From Gardnerella coleohominis (GTDB taxonomy: Bacteria; Actinomycetota; Actinomycetes; Actinomycetales; Bifidobacteriaceae): a stretch of DNA of 64,000 bases. A program made the position numbers and the translations under genes. The notes beneath the pieces are model-generated. The model did not search any database. It worked only from the letters and a program-made list of their open reading frames with translations, and was not told where the DNA came from. Location: assembly GCF_002896555.1 (NCBI RefSeq), contig NZ_MNLH01000002.1, positions 248,001 to 312,000 of the forward strand, written 5' to 3'. This document shows positions 8,417 to 17,223 of the stretch, piece after piece; the first letter of the stretch is position 1; each line of letters begins with the position of its first letter.

Positions 8417-9973
8417 ATGAGCGTCACAACACAAGGTGTCAGCACGGACAGTGCCCCGAAAAAAAGGAATTTGGCAATTATTGAGTCCGCGTACGTGGCG
8501 ATTATGCTTTTTGGCATGTTCTTTGGCTCAGGGAATTTGATTTTCCCAGTAAATCTAGGCGTAAAATCAGGAAATGGTTTCGTGCCTGCAATAATTGGTT
8601 TTATTATTACTGGCGTTGGTTTGCCATTGTTAGGTGTTACAGCTCTTGCGATGAGCCGTGCGAATGGTCTTTTTGAGCTTTCCAGCAAGCCGAGCAAAAA
8701 ATACGGCATGTTTTTCACTTGCGTGCTGTATTTGACAATAGGCCCATTCTTTGCAATTCCTCGTTGCGCAATGACTTCATATACTGTTAGCTTAGAGCGT
8801 GTAATTCCTCAAAATGGTAACAATCAATTGTACTTGTTCCTGTTTTCTGTGGTATTCTTTGCGCTCGCGTTCTTCTTTGCTCTAAAGCCTAGTGGAATAC
8901 TTACATGGGTTGGTAAAGTTCTTACGCCTATTTTCCTGGTATTCTTAGGTGTTTTAGTATTTACTGCTTTGCTTTCGCCTGTTAGTGGTGCTTCTGCTAA
9001 TGATTCCCCTATTGGTAATTATGCAAATATGCCATTCTTTGCAGGTTTCTTAGAGGGCTACAATACAATGGATGCTTTAGCTAGCTTGGCTTTTGGTATT
9101 GTGGTTGTTAGCACCATTCGCCAGTTTGGCGTAAAAGATCCTAAAGATGTGGCAGTGAATACTGTGCGATCCGGATTCTTTAGCTGCCTAATAATGGCTA
9201 TTATTTATGTTGCGATTGCAATTATTAGCGTTCGCAGTCGCGCTATATTCCCACCTGCAAAAAATGGTGGCATAACTTTAGCTCAAATAGCTCGGTATAG
9301 TCTTGGCGATTTTGGTTTGTTTGTTCTTGCTGCAACTGTTACTCTTGCCTGCTTAAAGACTGCAGTTGGCTTAATCGTAAGCTGCTCGGAAACTTTCTCT
9401 AAGTTATTCCCTAAAGGTCCTAGCTACAGAGTTTGGTCTGTGATAATTACGCTTGTTTCGTTTGGTGTTGCAAACATTGGCTTAAGTGCAATAATCGAAT
9501 ATGCGGTTCCAGTGCTTATGTTCTTATATCCACTTTCCATAGTGCTTATTCTTTTGGCTTTGTGCGGTCGACTTTTTGACAATTCCAAAGTCGTATACGC
9601 TTGGACGCTTGGTTTTACTGGTGTTGCAGCAGTATATGATTTTTTGAATAGTTTGCCAGAATCTTTGCGCAACGCATTGCATATGAATGGTATATTAGCG
9701 GTTATTCAAAGCTGGCTGCCGTTCTCAGAATTTGGCATGGCTTGGGTTTGCCCTGCGATTATTGGTTTTGTTGTTGGTTTGATTCGTAATTTATTAAGAG
9801 ATAGTCAAGGAATAGCTGAAATAGCTAGGTCATCTGTTGCTCCTGGAGCGCAGGGGAGTGTTGCTGATGACAATGATTATTCTTCAAGCGATGCTGAGTT
9901 TAACGAGCCTGCTGACTTTGTTGCATCGGCTAAGTCTACTGTTGACGAACCTAATTTTAGTGAGCAATCCTAA
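8417..9973 (+). CDS. brnQ: Branched-chain amino acid:cation symporter
   Basis: 518 residues with about 12 hydrophobic helices. The opening block MLFGMFFGSGNLIFPVNLG is diagnostic of the LIVCS family, which imports leucine, isoleucine and valine driven by Na+ or H+. IGPFFAIPR is another family block. The C-terminal 60 residues are a Ser/Asp-rich cytoplasmic tail unlike the usual 430-450-residue proteins. An AGGAGGT ribosome site precedes the ATG by 7 nt. It ends at a clear terminator. If leucine biosynthesis is lost in this organism (see the IclR region), uptake through BrnQ would matter more; that link is inference. Confidence 0.93.
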   Translation: MSVTTQGVSTDSAPKKRNLAIIESAYVAIMLFGMFFGSGNLIFPVNLGVKSGNGFVPAIIGFIITGVGLPLLGVTALAMSRANGLFELSSKPSKKYGMFFTCVLYLTIGPFFAIPRCAMTSYTVSLERVIPQNGNNQLYLFLFSVVFFALAFFFALKPSGILTWVGKVLTPIFLVFLGVLVFTALLSPVSGASANDSPIGNYANMPFFAGFLEGYNTMDALASLAFGIVVVSTIRQFGVKDPKDVAVNTVRSGFFSCLIMAIIYVAIAIISVRSRAIFPPAKNGGITLAQIARYSLGDFGLFVLAATVTLACLKTAVGLIVSCSETFSKLFPKGPSYRVWSVIITLVSFGVANIGLSAIIEYAVPVLMFLYPLSIVLILLALCGRLFDNSKVVYAWTLGFTGVAAVYDFLNSLPESLRNALHMNGILAVIQSWLPFSEFGMAWVCPAIIGFVVGLIRNLLRDSQGIAEIARSSVAPGAQGSVADDNDYSSSDAEFNEPADFVASAKSTVDEPNFSEQS

Positions 9974-10003
9974 AGTTTTGTAGCGTCGCGTAGACGTCAT
10001 AAT

Positions 10004-10053
10004 AATCGCCATATTTTGATGCGTATTTTACGTAACAAGATATGGCGATTTTT
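10004..10053 (+). terminator. Intrinsic terminator after brnQ
   Basis: AATCGCCATAT pairs with ATATGGCGATT, followed by TTTTTG. Confidence 0.8.
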
Positions 10054-10060
10054 GTAACTT

Positions 10061-10083
10061 GCGATTAGAAGTTAGTTGCCTAG
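10061..10083 (+). repeat. Direct repeat left of the KilA-N cassette
   Basis: 23 bases containing GATTAGAAGTTAG, matched at 22 of 23 positions by 11171-11193. Both resemble the 3' end of the tautomerase gene at 14421-14438. Confidence 0.65.
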
Positions 10084-10193
10084 AGCTTCTACCAAAGTTT
10101 AAAATCAAAAAAATGAATAGTTGGTGTGCTGTTTAGAGCATTTATTACGAAAATAAATGTTATAAACAGTGCATCAATAAAGGAGGAACTCAT

Positions 10194-11042
10194 ATGTCCA
10201 AAGCAAAAAAAGAGATAATTGAAGCAAAGGGATTTGCTATTCAGATTTATACTGAAGATTTTAAAAATGACTATATAAGTCTTACGGATATTGCTAAGTA
10301 TAAAAATAATGATGATCCTAGATTTGTTATACAAAACTGGATGAGAAACAGAAATACTTTGGAATATATAGGTTTATGGGAAGTTTTGAATAATCCAGAT
10401 TTTAACCGTGTGCAATTCGACACGTTTAGAAATGAAGCAGGACTTAATAGATTCATTATGACACCACAAAAATGGATTGATTCTACAAATGCTATTGGCA
10501 TAATATCAAAATCTGGGAGATATGGTGGAACCTATGCGCATTATGATCTAGCAATGGAATTTGCCTCATGGATTTCACCAGAATTCAAGCTGTATATTGT
10601 TCAAGACTATAAAAGACTTAAGTCAGATGAAAATTCCAAGCTATCACTAAGTTGGAATCTTAATCGAGAAATTTCCAAGATCAACTACAAAATTCATACG
10701 GACGCAATTAAAGAATATCTCTTAAAAGATCTTACCAACGAACAGTTGTCTTACAAGTATGCAAGTGAAGCAGATATGCTCAATGTAGCCTTGTTTAACA
10801 AGAGAGCTAAACAGTGGCGAGAAGAAAATCCAGATCTAAAAGGTAATATGAGAGATTATGCAAGTCTGAATGAGTTGTTGGTGCTTGCAAATATGGAAAG
10901 CTATAATGCAGTTCTTATTGGTAAAGGTGTGGACCAAAAAGAAAGAATGATTGAACTTAGAAAGCTTGCCAGAACACAATTAATGTCACTGCAAAAACTT
11001 AGTGATAGTGGCATTAAAAAATTGGAAGAAAAAATCAAGTAA
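10194..11042 (+). CDS. KilA-N domain protein
   Basis: 282 residues. A KilA-N DNA-binding domain fills about residues 10-130: DYISLTDIAKYKN, the NWMRNRNTLEYIGLWE block, NPDFN and GRYGGTYAHYDLAMEFASW are characteristic. The rest is helical, rich in Lys/Glu, ending in KKLEEKIK. KilA-N proteins occur as antirepressors or regulators in phages and as isolated accessory genes in bacteria; its role here is unknown. The start is set by AAGGAGG 7 nt before ATG. No integrase or phage gene adjoins. The gene is bounded by near-identical 23-bp direct repeats, and its 3' untranslated region resembles that of the surface-protein gene downstream, so it looks acquired. Confidence 0.85.
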   Translation: MSKAKKEIIEAKGFAIQIYTEDFKNDYISLTDIAKYKNNDDPRFVIQNWMRNRNTLEYIGLWEVLNNPDFNRVQFDTFRNEAGLNRFIMTPQKWIDSTNAIGIISKSGRYGGTYAHYDLAMEFASWISPEFKLYIVQDYKRLKSDENSKLSLSWNLNREISKINYKIHTDAIKEYLLKDLTNEQLSYKYASEADMLNVALFNKRAKQWREENPDLKGNMRDYASLNELLVLANMESYNAVLIGKGVDQKERMIELRKLARTQLMSLQKLSDSGIKKLEEKIK

Positions 11043-11124
11043 TTTTTGCCGATCGTACTAACATCTATTGGGTGTGACAAAGCCTACCGTACTTGTTCGC
11101 GGTAGGCTTTTTGGTTATTTGATG
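11025..11124 (+). repeat. 3'-flank module, copy 1
   Basis: From the last codons of the KilA-N gene through its terminator, about 100 bp match 14240-14340 (shared AAGTAATTTTTGCCGATC, AGCCTACCG and GGTAGGCTTTTTGGTTA), although the two coding regions are unrelated. Confidence 0.75.
11080..11113 (+). terminator. Intrinsic terminator after the KilA-N gene
   Basis: AAGCCTACCG pairs with CGGTAGGCTT, followed by a T-run. Confidence 0.85.
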
Positions 11125-11170
11125 GCGATTTTTTGCGACTTGCGACTTTCTGCTTGCGAGTTGCGACTTT

Positions 11171-11193
11171 GCGATTAGAAGTTAGCTGCCTAG
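11171..11193 (+). repeat. Direct repeat right of the KilA-N cassette
   Basis: Near-identical to 10061-10083, with a spacing of 1110 bp between copies. Confidence 0.65.
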
Positions 11194-11342
11194 TGGGTGG
11201 CAAATTGCCTCATGGTGTTTATTGGCAATAGCCTGCATAGTTTGAAGTTGCTTGAGAAAAGAATTGATTGATGTGATTTAAATAGACGGGTAAACAACGA
11301 ATATAGAATAAATAAAGGCTAGTCAACATGGAATTTATCTTG

Positions 11343-11348
11343 TATAAT
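11343..11348 (+). promoter_or_regulatory. Candidate -10 for the surface-protein leader
   Basis: A consensus TATAAT preceded by TTG; the -35 is poor. A second candidate is TTGACA at 11377-11382 with a weak CAAAAT 17 nt downstream. Either would put the repeat tract in the 5' leader. Confidence 0.4.
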
Positions 11349-11386
11349 CGGTGCGTTAAAAAGTTATGCATAAAGGTTGACAATCC

Positions 11387-11484
<98 letters not shown>

Positions 11485-11485
<1 letters not shown>

Positions 11486-11536
11486 TAGGCAGAAACATAT
11501 ACCTGATGGATAGGTATATGTTTCTGCCTATTTTTA
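11485..11536 (+). terminator. Perfect 20-bp hairpin terminator/attenuator before the surface gene
   Basis: Arms 11485-11504 and 11512-11531 are perfectly complementary (ATAGGCAGAAAC facing GTTTCTGCCTAT) around a 7-nt loop, followed by TTTT. It lies between the repeat-tract ORF and the surface-protein start, where it would stop most transcripts unless overridden. Confidence 0.8.
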
Positions 11537-11575
11537 TGCAATTTTTCAAAGCAGTAATATAAATCATTTGAATAT

Positions 11576-14257
11576 ATGGAAGATATAAAAATAAAAAATA
11601 GAGATGAGATGAAAATGAAAATGAAAATGAAAAGGATAACGGGCCTACTTCTTGCCCTATTTATGACCATGGGTTGTCTGTCTTTAAATCCAATAGCTAG
11701 CTATGCGAATGACACGAACGAGAAGACCTTTAATATCAATGCTGGTAGTGTAAATATAACACAAAACGGTAATTATAAGATTGAAGGAACAGGTACAGCA
11801 ACGTCAAATACGATTAGTGTGACAGGAAGTAATATCAAGGCTAAGATTATCCTAAAAAATGTAAACATTGATGTATCTAATCAGGATGAACAACAGGCTT
11901 TTCTTGCAAAAGATTATAATCAATCTAATGTTCATTTAACGATAATATTAGAAGGAACAAATTCGTTGAGGTCAAGTGACAGTTGGGCTGGGTTAACATG
12001 GAACAATTCTGATAATAGTTCAACGTTAGAAATCAAGGGTAATGGTTCTCTAACCGCAAAATGCTGGCGTCATGGTGCTGGCATTGGGTCGAGTTGGAAT
12101 AACAATGGTACAAGGAACATATCAATCACTGGTGGAACCGTAACCGCAACAGGCGGAGATGGTGCTGCTGGCATTGGTGGTGGTGAATCTGGTTTAGGGG
12201 AAAACATTACAATCTCTGGTGGAACTGTAACCGCAACAGGCGGATATCAAGCTGCTGGCATTGGTGGTGGTAATCATGGTTCAGGAGAAAACATCAAAAT
12301 CTCTGGTGGAACTGTAACCGCAACAGGTGGAACTTTTGGTGCTGGCATTGGTGGTGGTGAAGGGGGTTCAGGGAAAAACATCAAAATCACTGGTGGAACC
12401 GTAACCGCAACAGGCGGTGCTCTTGCTGCTGGCATTGGTGGTTGTCGTTGGGGTTCAGGAGAAAACATTACAATCACTGGTGGAACAGTAACCGCAACAG
12501 GTGGAGGTGGTGCTGCTGGCATTGGCGGTGGTGATGCTGGTTCAGGAAGAAACATTACAATCACTGGTGGAACCGTCAAGGCAAGCAGTATCAGTACAAC
12601 GCCAACCGATGGCAAGGGTAATAACGTCTATCTTTTTAAACTGAAAAATCAGGACAGTGTGAATGAGGTAACTGTGGACAGTGGCACAAAAAATGCAAAA
12701 ACATTCACAAGAGCAGGCAACCACCCTGACAGAGATACCGCATTTTATCTGTATCTGACAGGAAAAGACCATGACCTTGATACTTCTAAAAAGAAATATA
12801 AGGCAGAATGGAATAATACTACGAATACATTTACTACTAAATTTGACCCGAATGATGTAAAAAGTATGACGGTAACAACACAGCCTTCAAAGTTGAGTTA
12901 CACGGAGGATGACCAACTAGATTTATCTGGGCTTGTTGTCACGTTAACTGATGATCAGGGCAAAACAAAGGAAGTGAAACCTACTGACTTTACGGCTAAT
13001 AATATCAATGCAGATCCTGAGAATGGAGCAGTATTAAAGCTAGGCCATAATGAAAAGACTGTTACCTTAAAGAGAGGAAACTTGACTGCAACTACAGATG
13101 CGTTACAGGTGAAGCAGAGAGTGTTTGACCCAACTCGTGTAACGTCTAGGACAATCACACACCAGCCTAAGTTGAGTTATACGGAGGGAGAGAGGCTAGA
13201 TTTAACGGGGCTTGTTGTAACGTTAACAGATTATCAAGGCTTAAGAAAAGAGGTGCCATTTGCGCAATTTGAAAGATATGGAATCAATGCATATCCTGCA
13301 GATAAAACATTTTTAAAAGTAGCAGACCACAATGGGAAACCTGTTAAATTAGTAATTTATAGGCCTGGAACGATGATTCTAAGCTGGTCGGCACCAGCAG
13401 GCGTATTAAAGGTAAAAAATAAGTTTGACCCAACTCATGTAACGTCTATGACAGTCAAACACCGGCCTAGTAAGTTGAGTTATACGGAGGGAGAAAACCT
13501 AGATTTAACTGGGCTTGAAGTCACGTTAGAAGATGCTAAGGGTGTGAAAAAAGTCGTGACTCCTGCAGATTTTGAAGCGAATGGCATCAAGGCAACTCCT
13601 GAGAATGGTAAGAAACTAGAGTTAACTGATGGTGGAAAGCCTGTTAAGTTAACGAGAGGGACCTTGACTGCAGAAACAAGTGCATTACAGGTGAAGCAGC
13701 AAAGTTCTGGTTCTGGTTCTGCTGGTGGTGCTGGCGTAGGCGCAGGTTCTAGTACTGGTCATGGTTCTAGTGCTGGTATGAACGATGATGCGCCTGCTAC
13801 TTTGGATAATGGCGAGTTGAATATTCAGATTGATAGTGCTGAAAGTGATTATAAGCCTGGCAATGCTGGAGATGGATCTGGTAACGCAAACGCTGGCTCA
13901 GCTCCAGAAGTTAAGCGGTCAGATGCGGCCGTTAAGCAGTCGGCGGATACATTAGCTTTGGCGCATGCTCAGGCGGACTCTGCTGCACGCAAGCTTGCAG
14001 ATGCTCGTAAGTCGCAGCATGAGGCACCAGCTCTTAAGCCGCAGACTGAAGCACCGGCTCCTAAGTCGCAGCATGAGGCACCTGCTCCTAAGTCGCAGTC
14101 TGAAAAGCGTATTGGTATGATTCCTAAGACAGACAAATCAGCATCGTTTGCAGGCCTGATCGCATTGTATGCAGGCTTGATTGCAGTGCTTGGCTTCTCG
14201 ATTGTGGGACTTGCAATTCTTTGTAAGAAGAAAATGATGGAAGAAAACAATAAGTAA
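11576..14257 (+). CDS. Repeat-rich cell-surface protein with Ig-like domains and degenerate sortase signal
   Basis: 893 residues from ATG 11576; the ATG at 11609, first of four ATGAAA units, is an equally good start because neither has a strong ribosome site. A signal peptide (about residues 18-44, ending ASYAND) leads to a beta-helix-like region with five 29-residue repeats built on NITITGGTVTATGG and AAGIGGG (about residues 181-325). Three Ig-like repeats of about 90-100 residues follow (about 424-710), each with KLSYTEG, LDLTGL and a final ALQVK-type strand. A Ser/Gly linker and Pro/Ala/Lys-rich stalk (HEAPAPKSQ repeats) reach the C-terminal IPKTD, a hydrophobic stretch and KKK. That layout is a sortase-anchored adhesin, but IPKTD lacks the canonical Gly. 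Adhesion is inferred; no ligand is known. Confidence 0.8.
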   Translation: MEDIKIKNRDEMKMKMKMKRITGLLLALFMTMGCLSLNPIASYANDTNEKTFNINAGSVNITQNGNYKIEGTGTATSNTISVTGSNIKAKIILKNVNIDVSNQDEQQAFLAKDYNQSNVHLTIILEGTNSLRSSDSWAGLTWNNSDNSSTLEIKGNGSLTAKCWRHGAGIGSSWNNNGTRNISITGGTVTATGGDGAAGIGGGESGLGENITISGGTVTATGGYQAAGIGGGNHGSGENIKISGGTVTATGGTFGAGIGGGEGGSGKNIKITGGTVTATGGALAAGIGGCRWGSGENITITGGTVTATGGGGAAGIGGGDAGSGRNITITGGTVKASSISTTPTDGKGNNVYLFKLKNQDSVNEVTVDSGTKNAKTFTRAGNHPDRDTAFYLYLTGKDHDLDTSKKKYKAEWNNTTNTFTTKFDPNDVKSMTVTTQPSKLSYTEDDQLDLSGLVVTLTDDQGKTKEVKPTDFTANNINADPENGAVLKLGHNEKTVTLKRGNLTATTDALQVKQRVFDPTRVTSRTITHQPKLSYTEGERLDLTGLVVTLTDYQGLRKEVPFAQFERYGINAYPADKTFLKVADHNGKPVKLVIYRPGTMILSWSAPAGVLKVKNKFDPTHVTSMTVKHRPSKLSYTEGENLDLTGLEVTLEDAKGVKKVVTPADFEANGIKATPENGKKLELTDGGKPVKLTRGTLTAETSALQVKQQSSGSGSAGGAGVGAGSSTGHGSSAGMNDDAPATLDNGELNIQIDSAESDYKPGNAGDGSGNANAGSAPEVKRSDAAVKQSADTLALAHAQADSAARKLADARKSQHEAPALKPQTEAPAPKSQHEAPAPKSQSEKRIGMIPKTDKSASFAGLIALYAGLIAVLGFSIVGLAILCKKKMMEENNK
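12116..12577 (+). repeat. Five 87-bp tandem repeats within the surface-protein gene
   Basis: Units begin about every 87 bases (12116, 12203 and so on) with a partial sixth. Each encodes 29 residues, so changes in copy number keep the frame. Confidence 0.9.
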
Positions 14258-14340
14258 TTTTTGCCGATCACACTAATATCCATTTGGTGTAAAAAGCCTA
14301 CCGTTTGTTTGCGGTAGGCTTTTTGGTTAGTTTTTTGATG
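14240..14340 (+). repeat. 3'-flank module, copy 2
   Basis: Matches 11025-11124 downstream of the KilA-N gene, including the terminator stem. Confidence 0.75.
14292..14326 (+). terminator. Intrinsic terminator after the surface-protein gene
   Basis: AAAGCCTACCG pairs with CGGTAGGCTTT, followed by TTT. Confidence 0.85.
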
Positions 14341-14423
14341 TGATTATTTGCGAGTTGCTGCGTGCGGCGTGCGGCGTGCGACGTGCTACGCGCGACTTGA
14401 GATTCTCGACTTGCGACTTGCTA

Positions 14424-14771
14424 CTAGAAGTTGCCGCCGTTCCAACCCCAGTCAGTGGTTGCAGTGTAGCGAATGTAAGTGCGATCTTGTGGAATTCCAA
14501 GCTCGCGCTCCAAAGCTGCCATGATTTGCTCAGTCAACTTTTCCCAAGCAGATCCTGGTACGCTGGAACCAAACACGTTCACTTCAACGTAAGCTGCAGG
14601 CTTAGTATTGTCTCCTGCAAAATAAATCGGCATATTGTCCTCGAATGGGCACATAAGCCAGCGTTCGCTTTTTCCTGGAACTGCGATAATTGCCTTGCCA
14701 TAAGCAGATTTTAAAGCTTCGCGCTGCTCTGGTGTAGTGCTTACAGAAACATGAGTATGAATAACTGGCAT
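14424..14771 (-). CDS. Tautomerase-family protein (4-OT/MIF superfamily)
   Basis: 115 residues. It opens with MPVIHTHVS, so after Met removal Pro-1 would be the catalytic base of the tautomerase superfamily. The sequence VEVNVFGSSVPGSAWEKLTEQIMAAL and ELGIPQDRTYIRY fits the second beta-alpha-beta unit of a MIF/4-oxalocrotonate-tautomerase fold. An AAGGAG site lies 6 nt before the ATG. The substrate is unknown; enol-keto tautomerisation of a small keto acid is inferred from the family. The 3' end (CTAGAAGTT on the plus strand) resembles the direct repeats around the KilA-N cassette, suggesting this gene end is the ancestral insertion site. Confidence 0.8.
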   Translation of the reverse strand: MPVIHTHVSVSTTPEQREALKSAYGKAIIAVPGKSERWLMCPFEDNMPIYFAGDNTKPAAYVEVNVFGSSVPGSAWEKLTEQIMAALERELGIPQDRTYIRYTATTDWGWNGGNF

Positions 14772-14887
14772 AATCGCTCCTTTGCTAAGTTCTATAAATT
14801 TGCTAAGTTCTATAAACTTGTATTGCGCAACTTGCGCTACGCAATAATTATAGTGAATTGTTAACCTCCGCGTGTTTAATTAAATGT

Positions 14888-15400
14888 ATGAAAAAACTTA
14901 TTGAACAGGTTGTTAAGTTCGGAATCGTAGGCATTATTGCGTTGATTATTGACGTAGTGTTGCTAAATCTGCTTCTTCTTGTGCATCTTAATAATGTTGT
15001 TGCTGGAACAATATCTTTTATAATCTCACTTATTTTTAACTACATTGCAAGTATGAAGTACGTGTTTAAGCACCGCGAAGACATGGCTCGTTGGATGGAA
15101 TTACTGATTTTTGTTATTTCTGCAGTTATTGGTTTGCTTATTAACGATGCGATTATTTGGCTTAGTACGCTTGGAATGGCGCAAGCTTTGCGTGGTACTG
15201 CGATTTACATGCTCCGCACAAACATTGGCAAGCTTATTGCAACAGTTGTTGTAGCTGTGTGGAATTTTGTTATTAGAAAATGGCTTTTAGATGACACAAA
15301 GTCACAAAAACCTGATTATGATGCCGCTAAAGACAATACTTTTGCACATAAGTTGGGCGAGTGGTCGTTAAGTCATACTCCAAAAAGAAGGAGGAAGTGA
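14888..15400 (+). CDS. GtrA-family membrane protein
   Basis: 170 residues from the ATG at 14888; an upstream in-frame TTG is less likely. Four hydrophobic helices (about residues 8-30, 36-56, 70-94 and 112-135) include FGIVGIIALIIDV and SFIISLIFNYIASMKYVFKH, the signature of GtrA-like proteins, which help flip or transfer lipid-linked sugars for cell-surface polysaccharide. The specific glycan is unknown. A basic tail ends in KRRRK. No convincing ribosome site is seen. The histidine phosphatase gene follows after 6 bp, so the two are probably cotranscribed. Confidence 0.85.
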   Translation: MKKLIEQVVKFGIVGIIALIIDVVLLNLLLLVHLNNVVAGTISFIISLIFNYIASMKYVFKHREDMARWMELLIFVISAVIGLLINDAIIWLSTLGMAQALRGTAIYMLRTNIGKLIATVVVAVWNFVIRKWLLDDTKSQKPDYDAAKDNTFAHKLGEWSLSHTPKRRRK

Positions 15401-15406
15401 ATTATT

Positions 15407-16135
15407 ATGCCGGCTACAACAATCCATTTTGTTCGTCACGGTGAAGTCGAGAATCCTGAACATCTGCTTTATGAACGTTTGCCAGGATTCCATCTTTCTA
15501 ATAGGGGTGTGCGCATGGCTAAAGCTACAGCGCATTATTTTGCTACTGCTCCTCAAATGCGCGAAATTAGTGCAATCTATTCATCTCCTCTTGAGCGAAC
15601 TCGTGAAACAGCTCGTGAAATCGAAAAGGCGTTGCGCAATATTGCGGATTCTGCCTATGCAAAAGCGCACTGTGACGAAAAGTGTGACGAAGAGTGTGAT
15701 GAAGATTCTGATCAATCTTCTGATCAATCTCAAGAAAGCGACATCATTTTAGATAAGCGATTGATTGAAGCTGGTAATAATTTCCGCGGAAAACGCATAG
15801 GTTACGGCGAAGGTGCTTTGTGGAAGAATGGAAATTGGAAACTTGTATTGAATCTTTGGCGCCCAAGTTGGGGTGAAAGCTATCGAAGCATTGCTGCTCG
15901 CGTTGGCGATTTTGCGCGCGAACAAGTTAAAAATCATCCTGGAGAGCAAATAGTAGCTGTAACTCATGAATCGCCTATTTGGTCTTATCGTCATTTGCTA
16001 GAAACAGGTCATCCGGAGCATAATATGTTGCTTCGTAAGACTGCTTTAGCTTCAATTACGTCTATTACTTACGATTGCGAAACTATGCGCGTGCTTTCGA
16101 TTACATACGTAGATCCTGCTGGGCGAGTGAAGTAA
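15407..16135 (+). CDS. Histidine phosphatase family protein (phosphoglycerate-mutase-like)
   Basis: 242 residues. The motif FVRHGEVENPEH supplies the catalytic RHG at the N-terminus; SPLERTRETAREI carries the second conserved Arg; VAVTHESPIWSYRHL supplies the second catalytic His. A Cys/Asp/Glu-rich insertion (CDEKCDEECDEDSDQ, about residues 89-103) interrupts the fold and is unusual. Substrate cannot be told; the family includes phosphoglycerate mutases and various phosphatases. GGAGG lies about 12 nt upstream of the ATG, inside the end of the GtrA gene. Confidence 0.88.
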   Translation: MPATTIHFVRHGEVENPEHLLYERLPGFHLSNRGVRMAKATAHYFATAPQMREISAIYSSPLERTRETAREIEKALRNIADSAYAKAHCDEKCDEECDEDSDQSSDQSQESDIILDKRLIEAGNNFRGKRIGYGEGALWKNGNWKLVLNLWRPSWGESYRSIAARVGDFAREQVKNHPGEQIVAVTHESPIWSYRHLLETGHPEHNMLLRKTALASITSITYDCETMRVLSITYVDPAGRVK

Positions 16136-16163
16136 GTAACATATAATGCGAAGGAGCATGGAA

Positions 16164-17174
16164 ATGGTTGATTCTGTTGATTCTGTTGATTCTGTCAAAG
16201 ATTCTGAAGATGTTAAAGATAACGAAAAAAGTATGCTAATGCTGAATAATGCAGCGCAATCTGCTGCGGAACTAACAGAATTATGGCCATTAACAGAAGC
16301 TCGACACTTAGATAACGACGCAAAATACGCAGAAAATCTTGAAGTGCGATCTATGCGAACAGTTGCACGTATTATTACAGGTCTTGATGTTACTGTGCCT
16401 GATGCGGAATTTGTGTATGAAGGTGCGGATGAAATTCCAGGTCGACCTCAAGAAATAGTAGACGCGCTTCTTGATGCTGCAGACGCTTACGACGATATGG
16501 GTTCCTGCTATGAGCCTAATTATGATGCAGAAGAAGTATTAGAAAATAATAACGATATAAATTCCGTTTTTGGAAGGCTTATATCTCATTCTTCTGAAGA
16601 TTCTAATGCAATAAATGCTGCAGCTGATACGTTAAACGTGGAAGGCAATTGGAATAGTAACGATATTGACTCTGCAATTAATTATGCAAAACAAGTGGTT
16701 TCTTGCTACGAAAATAAATCATCTGAAACACAAAGAATTATTGTAGTTTTAAGCTTACTAACAAATCTAATTAAAAAAACTAATGATATTCGCGAAACTT
16801 TGCCAATATTCTTGTATATTAACGAAGTTTGTGAGTGCGTTGGTGTACCGCGAATGATGTTCAAAGATTCTCAATGGCGTGAGCTTGTCGATTGCGTTAA
16901 AAACATCGATGAGAGTGGTAAGGATAGCTATAAAGAGAGCAGTAAAGATAGCAGTAAAGATAACTGCAAAGATAGTAGTATTCACGATTTGATTATTTTT
17001 GCTGCACCGTTGCTTAGCGCTGAGTGGAAAAAGCATCGTGAGGATGTGTTGTGGGATCCTGAAGTTGCGAAGAAGCTTGCCAAAGAAGAGGACGATAGAA
17101 AGTCTCGTGAGGCTCTTGCAGCGAAGTTTGCGCACGTTGAGGGCAATAAAGAGTCTACGCAAGCTTTAGATTAA
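16164..17174 (+). CDS. Acidic protein of unknown function
   Basis: 336 residues from ATG 16164, chosen because AAGGAG lies exactly 7 nt upstream; two earlier in-frame ATGs (16146 and 16158) are poorly placed. The N-terminus is a VDSVDSVDSV repeat. The centre has WPLTEARHLD and a well-ordered helical stretch (about residues 55-110). A second low-complexity block of KDSSKDS type lies near residues 250-275, followed by WKKHREDVLWDPEVAKKLAKEEDDR. No signal peptide or membrane segment. I recognise no domain. It follows the histidine phosphatase by 28 bp and precedes gltX, and is probably cytoplasmic. Confidence 0.65.
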   Translation: MVDSVDSVDSVKDSEDVKDNEKSMLMLNNAAQSAAELTELWPLTEARHLDNDAKYAENLEVRSMRTVARIITGLDVTVPDAEFVYEGADEIPGRPQEIVDALLDAADAYDDMGSCYEPNYDAEEVLENNNDINSVFGRLISHSSEDSNAINAAADTLNVEGNWNSNDIDSAINYAKQVVSCYENKSSETQRIIVVLSLLTNLIKKTNDIRETLPIFLYINEVCECVGVPRMMFKDSQWRELVDCVKNIDESGKDSYKESSKDSSKDNCKDSSIHDLIIFAAPLLSAEWKKHREDVLWDPEVAKKLAKEEDDRKSREALAAKFAHVEGNKESTQALD

Positions 17175-17223
17175 AGGCTTTTGATTTTATAAGCGTGGAT
17201 TCACGTCCGTAACGCGCGGCACA

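Noticed and set aside
10194-11042. Prophage remnant
   Set aside because: KilA-N domains occur in phages, but no integrase, capsid, portal, lysis or terminase gene is present; an isolated accessory cassette fits better.
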